Positions 1-12,885 of a stretch of DNA of 64,000 nucleotides are shown one piece after another. A model generated the notes under the pieces. It was given only the letters and a program-made list of their open reading frames with translations. It was not told where the DNA came from and ran no database searches. Source of the stretch: Azolla caroliniana (Eukaryota; Polypodiophyta); NCBI GenBank assembly GCA_043228905.1, contig JBHGNT010000001.1, positions 34,844,001 to 34,908,000 on the forward strand, given 5' to 3'. The position numbers and the translations under genes are program-made. The first letter of the stretch is position 1, and each line of letters begins with the position of its first letter.

Positions 1-94
1 TTTCTTAAAGAATGAATGTTACTTTTCTTTTCCAGAAGAACAAGGGAAATGAAAGGATGCAAAATAAGGGATTATGGCAGGAGAAGTTCCTGCC

Positions 95-130
<36 letters not shown>

Positions 131-196
131 ATACCTTGCAAGAAGAATAAAAGAAGCTTCGGATCTGAGAGAGGAAGAGCGATGTGAAAATGATCT

Positions 197-233
<37 letters not shown>

Positions 234-272
234 ATGGAGAAGGAGAAACAGAAATAGAAAAAAGATCGACTG

Positions 273-305
<33 letters not shown>

Positions 306-1165
306 AGAGGGAGGGAGATAGAGAGGTAAAGTAGCCGTTTTTTGAGTTGTGGGGTAAGAGTAGCAGCAGCATGTAGCCGTTTTGCTTTCTGCTTTCTGCT
401 TTTTGCTTTTCCGCCCTGCTGTTTCTTTCTTAGCTTATGTAGTTCTTTTTCTTTTTTGTTGTCTTGGACTCTTGCCTCTTGGGTTGTATGAGAACTTGGG
501 AGGTTCTTTTGTCCTTCTCGTCCGGTGGAGAGAGGCATATATGCTCGAACCACCTTCTTGTAATTATCCTTTTACTTGTGGCCAAACTGCTAAAGCTCGT
601 GTGGCCCTCCATATGTATGTATGTATGTCCTATGTCTTACACTTCTCGATCCCATCAAGAGTCCATATTGCTTGGTTTGTAGGCCAGAAGAGATGTCCCA
701 CTGCTTGTTTATGGTTTTTGCATCCTTGCTACGTTTCCTTTTGGACTTCGCACACAACAACTCGTTGCAGGTCTCGGCGCTGCTGTGAAAAGAAAAAGGG
801 CGCATCAGACCCCCATTGTTAGCGATTGTATTGTTGTTACACTCGGATGGGATCTGGGTTGTTCCCCCTCTCATTCATCACGCCCTTTTGGTTCTATCAT
901 TTTACACTCTTTTGTCATGTCACTTCTTTATTTCTCAATGTTTTCACTTGTTTCCTATGACCTCTTATGTGACGATTCAATGAAAGACTTACAATTGCTC
1001 AAAATGCCACAACAAAATCTCTGTCAATCATCATCTGAAACTCTACAAATGAGTGTGTTTCAAGATTAAAATGTTGTGTTTATGCCCTTTCCATATTTTG
1101 CAAGTTTATTGATAGAATTATTCCCTCAGGTTTTAAGAGACTTAACTCATTTCTGGTTGGAATTT
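1..1165. other. Unassigned stretch with GA/GAA microsatellites
   Basis: No gene is recognised here. The open frames are Ser/Leu- or Arg/Glu-rich products of GA repeats. The stretch holds two (GA)n tracts, a (GAA)n tract, and a perfect 10-bp inverted repeat (arms 73-82 and 88-97, 5-nt loop). It could be the leader of a gene lying to either side, but no splice-supported coding exon was found. Confidence 0.5.
99..308. repeat. GA and GAA microsatellite cluster
   Basis: (GA)n runs lie at about 99-129 and 202-231, and a (GAA)n run at about 275-308. GA-rich tracts of this kind are common in plant leaders and promoters. No coding function is implied. Confidence 0.9.
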
Positions 1166-1183
1166 TAATAGTTTTTAAGTATT

Positions 1184-1400
1184 TTGATTTTTTTTTCCCA
1201 AAAGAAACTCTACTTCGCATTAGTTAGCAAACAAAATACATCATTGACCAACAAATTTCAACAACCCTCACATTGGCCTTCTCACCAAAGTAGTCATAGT
1301 CCCCACCTCATTTTCAACAAAAATATCCCAACTCCTAATTATAGTTGGTTTGGATTCTTTGCTTTTATAATCAAAACTTATATGAGGAAAAACTTGGTGG
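1184..1400 (-). mobile_element. LINE 3'-end fragment, family A, copy 1
   Basis: Read on the minus strand, this is the extreme 3' end of the LINE family also seen at 9205-10245 and 55244-56919. The shared parts are the 'cttcgcattagttagcaa' block and the following 100 or so bases. It is flanked by an exact 18-bp direct repeat (1166-1183 and 1401-1418, TAATAGTTTTTAAGTATT), as expected of a target-site duplication. Similarity to the other copies fades near 1340. The last 60 bases instead resemble the neighbouring stretch at about 1455-1530, so the 5' junction is complex. Confidence 0.75.
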
Positions 1401-1418
1401 TAATAGTTTTTAAGTATT

Positions 1419-1945
1419 ATTAAAACTAATTAAACTTCGAAAAAACTTATAGTCATCCCATTATGGTTGGTTTCAATTCTTTGCTTTTATAATTGAAACT
1501 TAAATGAGGAAAAACTTAGGGGTATTTTCATAGATCATATGATCTTCTAAGGGTTCTAATCTAGACTTGTTTGAGCAACTCAGAGATGACAACCTTGGCA
1601 CGAGTGGCAATCTAACATTTTCATATGGTGCAAGCAAAAATATATACGAGATCTACATTATTATTCTTTAGACCCAGTTCAAAGTAATACTTTTTTGTAA
1701 CGAAAACCCCACAAAAGAATACAAATAAACATCCAAATAATGTACAAATAGTATACCATGATGCTTATTTTTTTAATTATATCACACTACAATTGTTGGC
1801 CACGACATATATCGAAGACCTCTCTTTCTTTCCTTCTATTGATAAAAAAATGTGATCAATGATGGGGGTTAACTGCGGACAAATTTTTTTTTGTGTTGAT
1901 ATGGCACTGATATCCTATCAAGAGGGTAATGTACAAAATCTCTCA
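1419..1945. other. 3' flank of the galactosyltransferase gene
   Basis: No gene is seen. The segment at about 1455-1530 is a diverged copy of about 1340-1400. The remainder is AT-rich and would contain the 3' UTR and polyadenylation region of the minus-strand galactosyltransferase gene that ends at 1946. Confidence 0.5.
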
Positions 1946-4900
1946 TTATGCATCATTGCAACAAATTGGCCCTTCCTTATCTTTAAGTTTTCCCCATAAA
2001 CAAGTCATATGCCTGGGATTCTGATAATGTGCAATCACATATGCATCGCTGCATCCCAGATGGTTAAAGTTTTGATCATTTATGTAGTGGACCTGATGGT
2101 TTGTCTTTTTGTATGCTTCGATCCATACTCCCATAGATACGTCTTCAAGTTTGAACAGCTATTAACAAAATAAGAAAACAAGTGCAAAAGCTTTAATCGT
2201 TCAGGATATATCTTCAAGTTTGATTGATTGCATATATAAATATAAGAAACACAAAAATAAAAATTGTAGTTCTTTAAAATACACCTTCAAGTTTGAATAT
2301 AAAACTATATATATATATATATATAAACCAAGGGTAAAAATTTATCTTTCAGTAAACATGTTCAAGCTTAAATAAAATTACTATATAAAAAATAAAACAA
2401 TTACAAAGATAATGACTAACACATCGGAAATGCCGATAACAACTTTAAATCGTATGGAAAGAAAATGATATTTTATTTCTTATTTGATCAATTAAAAAAT
2501 CCTTCTATTAAAAGATGTAAATTGTTTATGTGCTTACCTTTAAGCTTGCATTATAATGAGCATGGACAATAAAGCTCGCAATATCGCTGGAGATTATGTA
2601 TCCTGGACCATGCGCCCATGGTGGATATGAAGCATATGGCCATTCCTGAGGCATAAACAAATTGAAATGTTCAGGAAATAGAGTATCAGATTTTTGAAAT
2701 AATCATTCTTCAGATATATTTCAACAACCTATCGACGGTATTGGATCCCAAATGTTTTCAAACCTTCTTTTTTTGAAAATAAGAACTATCTTTCTTCATT
2801 TATTGATCTCATTTTAACTTCAAATAACATCCATCAAATTCTTGATCAGTTAAGTTTCACAGCATTACTCTTTCACTTCTCAACAAAACACAATTGCAAA
2901 GGTGACACAAATTAAACCCAGGTTTGTTGCAATATAAAAATAGATATATATAAACATAAAATTGGACAACCCATTATAAGGGAATCCTTGGTAAATGTAA
3001 GAATTCAAATTAATAGCGGCCAAAGAAATCAGAAAATGGACCAATATATATATACACACTCATACCCACCACACAAGCACATATATACACATAATATAGT
3101 GAATTAAGGACATTTTATCGTTGCATTCATACATATACCTCTGTACTTATGTACCATTTGTCATCCGGTTCCCGATGTGGCTCACTCTCGAACTCAATTG
3201 ATCCATAGAAGAGTCCTTTGCTTTTCTTGCTTTTATGTAAAAGCGACAAAACCTCATCAACTCTGACGAATGTGTCATCATCAGTTTTCATAATATACTT
3301 CGATCGCATTATTTCCGTCTGTAATAATTGACCGAGATATATAAGAATATGTTGAGGCCAAAGAAAAACAAATGAAAATATAAGTTTATTTTGAACACAA
3401 AGATACCCCGAAAATGCATATTGCGATCGTCTTGAGGGTAATTAAGTTGTATAAATCCACAAATGGCATCAATTGAATATCTCCATACGTCAATGCTTCC
3501 CTCCAAATCTCTTTGTTTACTTGCATATTAGAATGCTATCAAAAATAAAAAGGGTCTCTTACTTTTTCTTCTTTCATTTCTGTAAAAAGTATTGTATTAC
3601 AACTTATATTACATACAAAACAAAGATTACAAGGCAGTAGATCATACAACCATTATTGTTAAAGAAAAATAGATGTGGATATGGAATCATAAGAATATGT
3701 GAATAGAGGAAGATATTAGCTACTATAAAGAGGAAATTTAAAAGATCTTTACTGATTTTTCCCTGTTTCATTAGAGATTGCATTTGCATTTGAATCTTGA
3801 TTAAGCATTGATTATCATCTTTGATTGGATTAGAGCTTTGTAATGTTTTTTGACATTTGTATCAGAACAAGCGAAGAGTCGAAGAGGTTTTACAAGTTTT
3901 GCACCTTCATTCATCAGAAGTTCAGTCCAATTTATATCACTCATTCATAATTACAAAGTGAAAGTCGTGATTCAATAGTTTTTATTCTCTATAATTAGTT
4001 ACTGATCCAAACGAGGTTGATGAAAACTCAATATATACCAATTCTTACAGGGTAATTACATGTCAGACTGGCCTTCCAACATTGGTAAATATTTTTACAT
4101 TCTTTACAAAAAAATTAGATTACAAACCTAAAAAGATTTGACATTTTTTGGTGTGTAAGACACTTATGGGGGTAATTTCGATGATCACACTTGAGTCAGA
4201 TATTTGGGGGTATTTCCAATATTGTAAAGCGTGACAAGGGAGTTTTCTTTTGTAAATTAGAAAACACAAAACCATATCTATACGTATGTTTGGATGAAAT
4301 ACCAAAAGATAATTTATCTAACAGGGTTGAAATAATTTTCTCAGTAAATAGAATCATTTTTCTCAAATGTGTACGTGTTGACAAGTACCTGGCCAACAAA
4401 GAAGCGCACCGTCACGTTTCCAGAACGGACGCTTTCATACTGCATCCAAGTCCTCCTAACAGCCATTCTTCGATCAAAATTGTTCCCCGTTGAGAAAACA
4501 CCAATGAATAATTCATTTCGTTGCTTTGGTCTCAATGGTGGTGCTTTCAAGAACTCCAAATCAGCATGCGTAACATCTTCTGATGCAGGAAGACCAGTCG
4601 CTAAAATCGAGATAGTTTTGATACTCCCTTTCAACCTGACACCACCAACCACTGATGGTTTCAAATTCTGAAAAATAGAAAGGGAAAAACTAAGAGAGAG
4701 AACGATCACATATGAGGATCATTAAAAATTTCCCAGATAAATTAAATAAGTATGCACTTTTCAAGAGATGGTTATAGGTGTGACAGTTACCTCCCTATAT
4801 TCAAAAGAAGTGACATGCTTCCCATTCACTGTCATGTGAAACCCTTCCCACCCCACCCATAATGTAGCTGCGAAAGGCAAGCCATTTATGAATGGAAACC

Positions 4901-6616
4901 AATGGTTCTTGTCCCCGGACGAGAGAAATGGCGAGTTGTTCTTCTCAGTAACATTATCGGGAAACATCCTTATCGAAGCTTTACCTAATTGTTCCGAACA
5001 AACATCCAACCCATCCACTGCAATAAGGACAAAAACAAGTTTTCTTCAGTCGTGCCTTATTTGGGAAGATCTAGATCATTTAAAATGTGTTTTTGGAAAA
5101 AACAAAAATCAAAGGTCGTTGAAGTTGGAAACAAGATTTCTTTAATGATGTACTCTTGGGAAGATCTAACCTGAAGTAGCCACATGAAACATTAGAAAAA
5201 CATTCTTTTCAGTATTGTATTCTTGGAAAGATGTCTAAGCTGGAGTTAAATCACTTAACAGATGACTTGGCAAGGTTCTGAAACACAGAAACAACGGTGA
5301 AGTTTTCTTCAACGATATATATCTTGGGAGGATCTATTCAAAATACACCCCCGAAAAGAAATACTGTCTATGCCTGAGGACCTGCTTTTGGAAAGACCTG
5401 ACGTGAACTGGGTCAATGAACATGGAAACAAGTTCTCTTCAATGGTGTACCCATGCAAAGATTTAATCTGAAGTAGGCCATGTGAAACATGGAAAACATT
5501 CAATTCAATAGTGTATTTTTGAAAGTATATCTAAGCTAAAGCAGTATAAAAGGTTATCAACAATCGTATATTCTTGGGAAGATCTAGCCTGAACTAGGTC
5601 ATACATAAAACAAGAAACAAAGTTTCTCTTCAAATGGTCTATTCATGGAAAGATCTAATCTGAACCATGTCCTTTGACATGCAAGATACGCATTTGAAAG
5701 AACGACATTTATTACAAGATGTAATAAAAATGTAACATTTTATAGGATAGACATGATTCATGAGATCTAGTAGGTAGCCACCTTTTTTGGGATTGGCATC
5801 GGAGATTGGGCAGCGCTCCTCATCTCCCCAATCACGTTCTCGACTCCACGTGTTCTGAACGATCACTGCATCATTGGTTACTTTATCTCCAAGGAGCCGG
5901 ACATTGTAATGTAAAATGACCGGAGGGTGTAATTCACCGGGTAAGTTTGGACCCATAAGCTCTATAGCAAAGCTTCCCTCAGCACCCCATGGTATAGCGA
6001 CGATTGTAATAGCCGAATCCACCACAAGCCCACATGGTATCTCTAGCTCTTCATATATACCTTTAAGACCTTTACTTAGTGTGTGATTGATTGAGCTAAC
6101 AGAGTAAGGACATTGCTTTTCCGTCGTCTTATTTGTCACTGATTGATGATTTTTATTGCTTCGAGTTTTTCCAAACTCAATCCAGTTGTTTTTTGCCTCT
6201 TTTAGAGCTTGTTTGAGCTCTGGGAAGTTATCAGAGCGACTGAGAATAGGTTTCATATACTGCCAAATGGAGAGAATAGCTGATTCTTCCACTGATGAAT
6301 TCACCATAGATAAAGCTATCTTTATTACAGATGGTTCTTTCACCACGCCTACTCTTTTAATGGGTTCAATGAGAATTACGTTGCTTTCTACACCAACGTG
6401 AAGAGGCCCTCCATTGTAAGGAGATAGAGATGGCTTTTTATCTTCTTTATTTGCAATCAGACCTATGTATGACTCTATAAAGGAGCCTTCTAAGAGCTCG
6501 AATCTGAGTAAAAGAACCATACAAACAAAGAAAATGATTGCAGCACCAAGACATACCTTCATCTCTGAGACAGAGAAACAAAACCATCTCTGGTGCTGAT
6601 GCTGGTGCTGCTTCAT
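1946..6616 (-). CDS. GALT: Hydroxyproline O-galactosyltransferase (galectin + GT31)
   Basis: This is a type II Golgi glycosyltransferase expected to add the first galactose to hydroxyproline of arabinogalactan proteins. Seven exons were joined by eye with GT-AG borders: 6616-5782, 5017-4791, 4667-4389, 3535-3407, 3318-3139, 2645-2538 and 2158-1946, giving 656 aa. A signal anchor lies at about residues 21-40. The galectin domain (about 190-354) carries '[13 protein letters not shown]'. The GT31 domain follows, with 'RRTWMQY', the DDD metal site in '[13 protein letters not shown]' (503-505), '[10 protein letters not shown]' and the terminal '[13 protein letters not shown]'. The length agrees with plant GALT2-6. 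The start is the first ATG upstream of the anchor. The open frame continues 15 codons further but with no ATG. No stop or frameshift is seen, so it is probably functional. The acceptor specificity is inferred from the family. Confidence 0.9.
5040..5680. repeat. Degenerate minisatellite filling GALT intron 1
   Basis: About nine imperfect units of 60-95 bp recur, each with a core like 'cttgggaagatctaacctga' followed by a 'catgaaacatggaaac'-like block. Cores are visible near 5060, 5158, 5225, 5325, 5390, 5455, 5518, 5575 and 5645. The array occupies most of the 764-bp first intron (5781-5018), stops close to both exons and does not enter coding sequence. Confidence 0.75.
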
Positions 6617-9194
6617 GGTGGTGAAGAAGGACCAAATCTCCTTTTTCTCATGAAAAAGCAAAAAATGTGGGTTTTATGGAGCGCCCTTCTAGAAGATTTG
6701 TTACCCCTCTCCGTTTTCAACCTGATTCTTCTCTCTGATGCAGAATTCTCATTCCATCCGTGATGAGTTTTCGTTTTTTTTTTTTTGAAGCTTCTGATCT
6801 GTTTCTATTTAAATTTTGACATTAAGTTTTGGACTTCTTAAAATGAGATGAGAAATCTCTCGATATGGTTGTCAAGGTTAACAGAGTGTGGTACATAGAT
6901 CCATGCATACATCTCCAGTTAGATCAGAGGAGGGAGCAAAGCAGAAAGGCCCTTTCTCTGCTTTTAGGTCTTTACAGGGAGGGGAACACAGAGGGTACAT
7001 TCATCCATGCATACATCTTCAGGTAGAAGAGAGAGAGGGAGAAAGCAATGCAGAAAAGTCCTCCTCTCCATGCTTTTAGGTCTTCTAAGAAAGCAAAAAT
7101 AAAAAGGCCAAAAAGGAAATCTGAAACAAGCTTAAGAAGAAAAAGCAAAATGAAAAGCAGTTATGAATGAATCCATCCCCTTTTTGACTTGCTTGTAAAT
7201 GAAATGAATTTTCATAAGGAAAACATGAAGAAAACATGTTTTGGGAGTGGGGCCTTCTTTTTCCTTCCATTTTATGCTATTTTAAGATCACACATAACCC
7301 CTACATATAACCTCTACACATACATATACATATATATATGTATACATTGGAACATAACCTCTACATTTATATATGTGGCTTGGAACATAACCTATTCTAT
7401 GTGGGGAACTTCCAAACACCATTGTTACGATCCCTGCATAACGATTCTTACACTGAAAAACACCCAATTGTGTTCCCATTACATCATTGCTAGTTTCTCT
7501 CGGATTACAATGTCTTGCTTCCACCTAGTAGTAGTAGTGATCACTTTAGAAAGAAGCGCTTCATCAGCTATAGCTGGATTTTTTTATCGGCTTGAATCGC
7601 TATTGAGTTGAAAGCGAGGGAGATAGATAAGAAACCTTGCTTTTCGTCGTCGATGTGTTGCGTGATCAGAAGCTTGAATCGTCGTTAAGTTGAAGGTGAT
7701 GTAGATAGAAAGCTTGCTTTTCGAACGATTAGGATGATTCTAATGGGATAATATTAACCTTAATTGTGATTATTTAGTTGATTGAGCTATATGTCATGAG
7801 CTCTTTTTCTTAGTCATGTGCTTAGATTTTAATTTTCATGGGATTAGGAGCCTACATAAGAGAATATGTGTTAGTTTATAAATATACAAGCGAGGTGATG
7901 TCATTTTATAAAACTTTATTAAAATTATATGTGTTGGTTTATAAACATTTTCCTGTGATAATGCAAAGGACACCCAACCACCGTTTAGTGAATGAGAGGA
8001 GAACTAACAATGCAATGAAATTTATTGGTTTCAAATGAATGGGAAAACCAATTTCTTTGTTAACTTCACAAATGGCATGGAATTTTTGTCATGGATTCTA
8101 ATACACCTTAACAAAAGGCCCTAGCCAACAAGCAAAATCCACATATGGATATTCAAATAATTACATGAATTAAATTATATAAAAACGCATTAGCATTCGG
8201 TCCCTGAAGTCACAACCTATGACCATTTTGGCTTGAAAAGTTGTTGTGTGAAGTCCCTAGATTGGTGGACGAAAAATAAGTTGTACCCTTCGCCGTCTTT
8301 CATAAAATAAGTTTTTGTGATTATTATTATTTTCAATCTTGATATCTTGGCTTTTTTTGTGACAATGAAATATGTCTACCAAGGTCAATATCCCTAGCAT
8401 AGTGAACACCATACGTAATCACATAATTAATTACTTTTAATTTTTGGCAACACATATATAATTAATGGTAAACATAACACTTGAAATACTAAAGTTGGAA
8501 TATCTATATGGGAATTTCTACAAATTAGAGACAAACATAATATAATGATTGTGTGTTGAAAGAGGGTGCAAAGCAACAAAAGTCAACACTACTACTAGGC
8601 AGTTAAACAAACACCATCAAATGGCCCATAATGCCCAAACTTTTATCTGACGGGAAAATGATAATATAGCCTGATAAAATAATAGGGAAAGAGACCATGT
8701 AACTTAAAGGCTTTCCTAAACTGCAAATCAATGTATTTACTAATTTTTCATTCATGTCTTTGTATTGTACATCAATGTCAAATTTATCAATTATTGTAAA
8801 TGGGATATCGTAATCGGCTATACATTCAATGCTATTGTTTTAAATCCTTGATTGTTCAAAAAACTCTTCATGAATCATATCCTTCGATTAAATAGGTTTA
8901 AATGTTTTATTTTTCCAATAAAGTGACGGGTAGTGGATTGCACGCAAATTTGTCTCTAAGACAAGCTAAAGGACATTCAAAGCCAACAATGAATAACTCC
9001 ATTAAGTATGGGCAAATAAAGAAATTTAGGTAGAATTTCTAACAACTGACTCCATTCGGGTGTGGGAAATGTTTTTGATTGTGATTTTGGTCCCACCATG
9101 ACTGTGATGGCACCCATAGTCTTAAGAATGTGGACAAAATGAAAGGTGTGCAACTTCCCACATTCCTTTAGCAATGAGTGACAGAGAGAACCGC
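6617..9194. other. Intergenic region upstream of GALT
   Basis: This holds the 5' flank of the galactosyltransferase gene and then unassigned AT-rich sequence. Small structures seen are an imperfect direct repeat (about 7590-7646 and 7671-7722, both starting 'gcttgaatcg'), a short AT/TA microsatellite near 7320-7345 flanked by repeated 'aacataacctctacat', and scattered poly-purine stretches. No coding exon is supported. Confidence 0.5.
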
Positions 9195-9204
9195 GTATGG
9201 TTTT

Positions 9205-10245
9205 TTCCCCCTAAAAAACATTGCTTCGCATTAGTTAGCAATCAAAGTACATCAAACTTCAACTATTAAGATGCACAATGACTAATCTTAGAGAGATCTA
9301 TATATCCAACAACTTTGAAAATGAACAACAAATTCAACAAAACTCACGTTGGCCTTCCCCTGACAAATCTGATAATAATCCCCACCCCCTCATTTACAAC
9401 AAAGTTATCTGGGTACCGCAACTATACATATTTACATCTCCTGTCCACTAATGCGAGCCATTGGCGGGAACAACCACATGGGTGCTTGGTAGTTCCATTT
9501 AGGGCTTGTCGAAGATTTGACCATCACAGGACAACAACACCATTTCAACTGAAACTTTGACCGTGCCCTTTCTGCTTCGTCCAATTCCCCCTGAATCGAG
9601 TCATGTCATCCGTGCAACCATGATACCAACTCGAACCAGATATTTTAGCAACACCTCGCCGCTTGGGAGCTTTTGCTACTGAATAACAAACTTACAACAT
9701 CTGGTCCAAATGTGCCAGATTGATAAGCATGCCACCATCATCCATATTTCCTCAAAAAATGCAAAGTTTGTGCTAGGTCGCACTATAGCATGTTGGAACA
9801 CGCTGCCACCTTGCACTATAAATCCATGACCATGTGGGTATAATTGTTCCACCTAGCCTTCCCTTGTTAACTTCAAACCTTCTAAGGACCCCCAGACAAC
9901 TTTTCCATTCACACTACAAGTTGCCAAGATCCTGAGACTTCTACCCCAAATGCTAATTGCCTTTGCACAAATCCCAAAATGGTGAGGGATCGATTCCAAA
10001 GAGTGTCCCCACCACGACACCGCATCAACTACCCTAGAGGTACTGCCTTATGGCTAAGAAGCTACAACCAAACCTTTATTTTTTCTGGCATATCCAACGC
10101 TCATAGTCTCCTCAAAAATGACTTCAAGAAATCATATGATATTACGAGTCTGAGCAACACCCATTGATTTAGAGCCAATGATTTGCCTTCCTAACTTAGT
10201 ATTGTACTAAAAAAACCATTACAATTTGTTTGTTCTTGGGGGCGT
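9205..10245 (-). mobile_element. LINE fragment, family A, copy 2 (5'-truncated)
   Basis: Minus-strand LINE fragment homologous along its length to 55244-56280. The 3' tail with the 'cttcgcattagttagcaa' block lies at the left end, and a degraded ORF2 C-terminal region (zinc-binding reverse-transcriptase-associated domain) extends rightwards to about 10240, where it is truncated. A 10-bp direct repeat, GTATGGTTTT, flanks it (9195-9204 and 10246-10255) as a plausible target-site duplication. The coding part is full of stops and small indels relative to the copy at 55.4 kb, so this copy is dead and older. Confidence 0.8.
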
Positions 10246-10255
10246 GTATGGTTTT

Positions 10256-11228
10256 ATGGTTTACAGTTATATAATTCGCAAATGCAAGTACTCGTTCTTT
10301 TTTTGACACAGGGTCTCAACATGAAGTATTCTTCCACCCTCCTTAGGTTGGTCTTGGTAGTACTTTTCTTATCTATAATTATCAACATAACCTTTTTTTG
10401 GTTGACTATTCATTTCCATTGGATTTTACGAACAGATTGAATGAGGCAAATGTGAATACGAAGAAGGTAGCAAGAGGTTCATTTGGAATTGATTTGCTAA
10501 ACTTCCAACATATGTAGATTTCGTCTTGAATTTTAACTATTTATGTTATTTTTCTAAAGGCTGCCATATGTAACCACTCAATTTGGCATAGAGTTTGAAC
10601 TTCCACCACTCCAAAACACTATATTTTTGTTTTAATTTACATGAAAGCTCAAATCATCAAATTACTTATAACATTTGGTGCTAATGTCACGAGAAATATG
10701 CTACTTCACTAGGAAGCAAAAATAATCAGATGCAAGTTATTTATGATAAACAACTGAAAGAATGCACAATACACCACAAAATTTTACGTTGAAAAAAAGC
10801 ACGTAACCAAGTCCAAAGATAATCCACTATGAACCAAAAAAAGGTACAATAATGTCTTACTCTAGACGAATAGAAGGTTACACGAAATAAGAGTGAAACT
10901 AACCGTAATAAGTAAGCTTGATAAAGCAAAATTATTGCCAAAAACTCATTGCACTTGGAAGTGACAAAGGCGGTGATCCCAAAGTGTCAACGTCTAGTTG
11001 TTGCACAAGAAAGTGTTGATGAAGGAATCAAAGAGGGCTGAATCATGCTATTGGGGTTAAGTTCTGCACACCCTCTAAGTCTTCCCCCTTTTTCCTCTTC
11101 TCATTTTCAAAAAGCAAACATATGCACATATATTAAATGACCTTGCGCATGCTAAAAAAGAAGAAAAAAAAACATTTTGGGTGTCCATGCCCCGTTCACA
11201 TAGATAGTTGGGTGGAAATGCGACCAAT
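10256..11228. other. Unassigned intergenic sequence
   Basis: AT-rich sequence in which I see no gene, RNA or clear repeat beyond short homopolymers. Confidence 0.4.
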
Positions 11229-11460
11229 GTTTTACGCATATGCTTTCAAAATCCAAAAGCCCTATTATCCGCCGTGAATGAAAACAATTGTGGCATGCAA
11301 TGTTGGGCCATTCACATAGATAAAGCACGAGGCCAAACATACTAACACCTTCTTGTAATTGGGTTAAATTACGATTGGCGTATATGCATATGCTTTCAAA
11401 GATCCCAAAGTTCTATTATCCTCCGTGAATGAAAGTAATTGTGGCATGCAACATTGCTAT
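11229..11460. repeat. Imperfect direct duplication, about 150-bp period
   Basis: The block starting 'gcatatgctttcaaa' and ending 'attgtggcatgcaa' occurs at about 11236-11300 and again at about 11387-11452, with scattered substitutions. The second copy is also preceded by similar sequence, which suggests an old tandem duplication. Confidence 0.6.
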
Positions 11461-11750
11461 GGTTCTTGTAACAAAAAGGTACACGTACAAATTCCATGTG
11501 TGCATTTTCAAATGAATTTGAAGTTTATGATCCTATAAATACATATATATTCAAATAATCAATACACTTTTCTACATGATTTAAACCATTTTTAGTAAAC
11601 AATGCCAATGCCATAAATCTAGGCTTTACAAACAACTTTTTGAACTAGGCTTCTTAAAAAGACTAGATTGTGTGCAACATTGTTGAGAGCGTGTCTTTTA
11701 TATTTTTGCCTTAGTCTCTCACAATATATTTTTTATTTGGCACACATAGG

Positions 11751-11926
11751 GCAATGATATTAGGTAGTAAATAATTCTTTTTATTAATGAAAATAGGAGT
11801 CGACAACAGTTCAGGTCAAGCGTAAACCGTTTGAGCCGAATTGTTGCCGACTCCTATTTGCATAACAATTACTCACATTTTGTTTATGCAATGATATGAG
11901 GTGGTAAATGATAGTTTTTATTAATG
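11751..11926. repeat. Foldback element flanked by 39-bp direct repeats
   Basis: Two 31-nt arms (11791-11821 and 11829-11859) are inverted complements at about 26 of 31 positions with a 7-nt loop, forming a long hairpin. The hairpin sits between two copies of a 39-bp direct repeat (11751-11789 and 11888-11926, about 34 of 39 identical, both starting 'gcaatgatat'). It may be a small foldback or MITE-like element, or a small-RNA hairpin. No coding capacity is seen. Confidence 0.6.
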
Positions 11927-12483
11927 CAATACCATTTATTTTTAGCAAATTTTCATTGTTTTTATTAAATGCAAAACTATTTATCCTTGTCAAGATTTCA
12001 ATAAAATAATAATTCATTATCTCACTCTCATTGGTAATGACCTCTATCATTTAGTGATTGTTCCATTCTCTCCCATGTACTAGTTTTATCCTTTATTATT
12101 TTATCTCTGTTTCTCTCACGTTTCTTATGAATATGTAAGTTTGTCTTGATACAACCTAGTTTGTTATTAACTCTAGCATTTCCTATCTCCTACATATTCG
12201 AACCTTATGAATAAGTTGCTTAGTTTACCACAAAACTATTTTTCTACCTCCTTGGGTCTAGGTAGTAGGGACAAACATTGAAAGTTTCTCTAGCAAATCA
12301 CCAAGTCTTTAAGGGATAGAGGAAGAAAATGCTACCTAATTGAAGTTGGTCTCCAAAGTTTAATTACCCTTTTCTTCCCCTATATAAAGAAAGATATACA
12401 TATTGAACATGGAAAACACATTTACTTGCACAACACTGGTATACATATTTTACACACGCTTTATTGCACACAATCACCCAACC

Positions 12484-12885
12484 TTAGCGGATTATACAAA
12501 CACACATGCGCATGCACACACATTTATTTAGCTCAATACACATTAACCATTACATGATTATGCATATTTACATGTACACTCATACACACCTATTTACACA
12601 CACACAAATGTAAATAATATATTAGCGGATTATACGAACACACATGCGCATGCACACACATTTATTTAGCTAAATACACATTAACCATTACATGGTTATG
12701 CATATTTACATGTACACTCATACACACCTATTTATACACACACAAATGTAAATTAGCGGATTATACGAACACACATGCGCATGCACACACATTTATTTAG
12801 CTAAATACACATTAACCATACATGATTATGCATATTTACATGTACACTCATACACACCTATTTACACACACACAAATGTAAAATA
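12484..12885. repeat. Three-copy tandem repeat, about 131-138 bp
   Basis: Three near-identical units start at 12484, 12622 and 12753, each beginning 'ttagcggattatac', containing the palindrome-rich 'acatgcgcatgcacac' and ending in a CA-rich 'cacacacaaatgtaaa' block. The units differ mainly by short indels, so expansion looks recent. Confidence 0.9.

Noticed and set aside
5-553. Ser/Leu/Phe-rich minus-strand frame
   Set aside because: Produced by GA and GAA microsatellites. No signal of selection or known domain.
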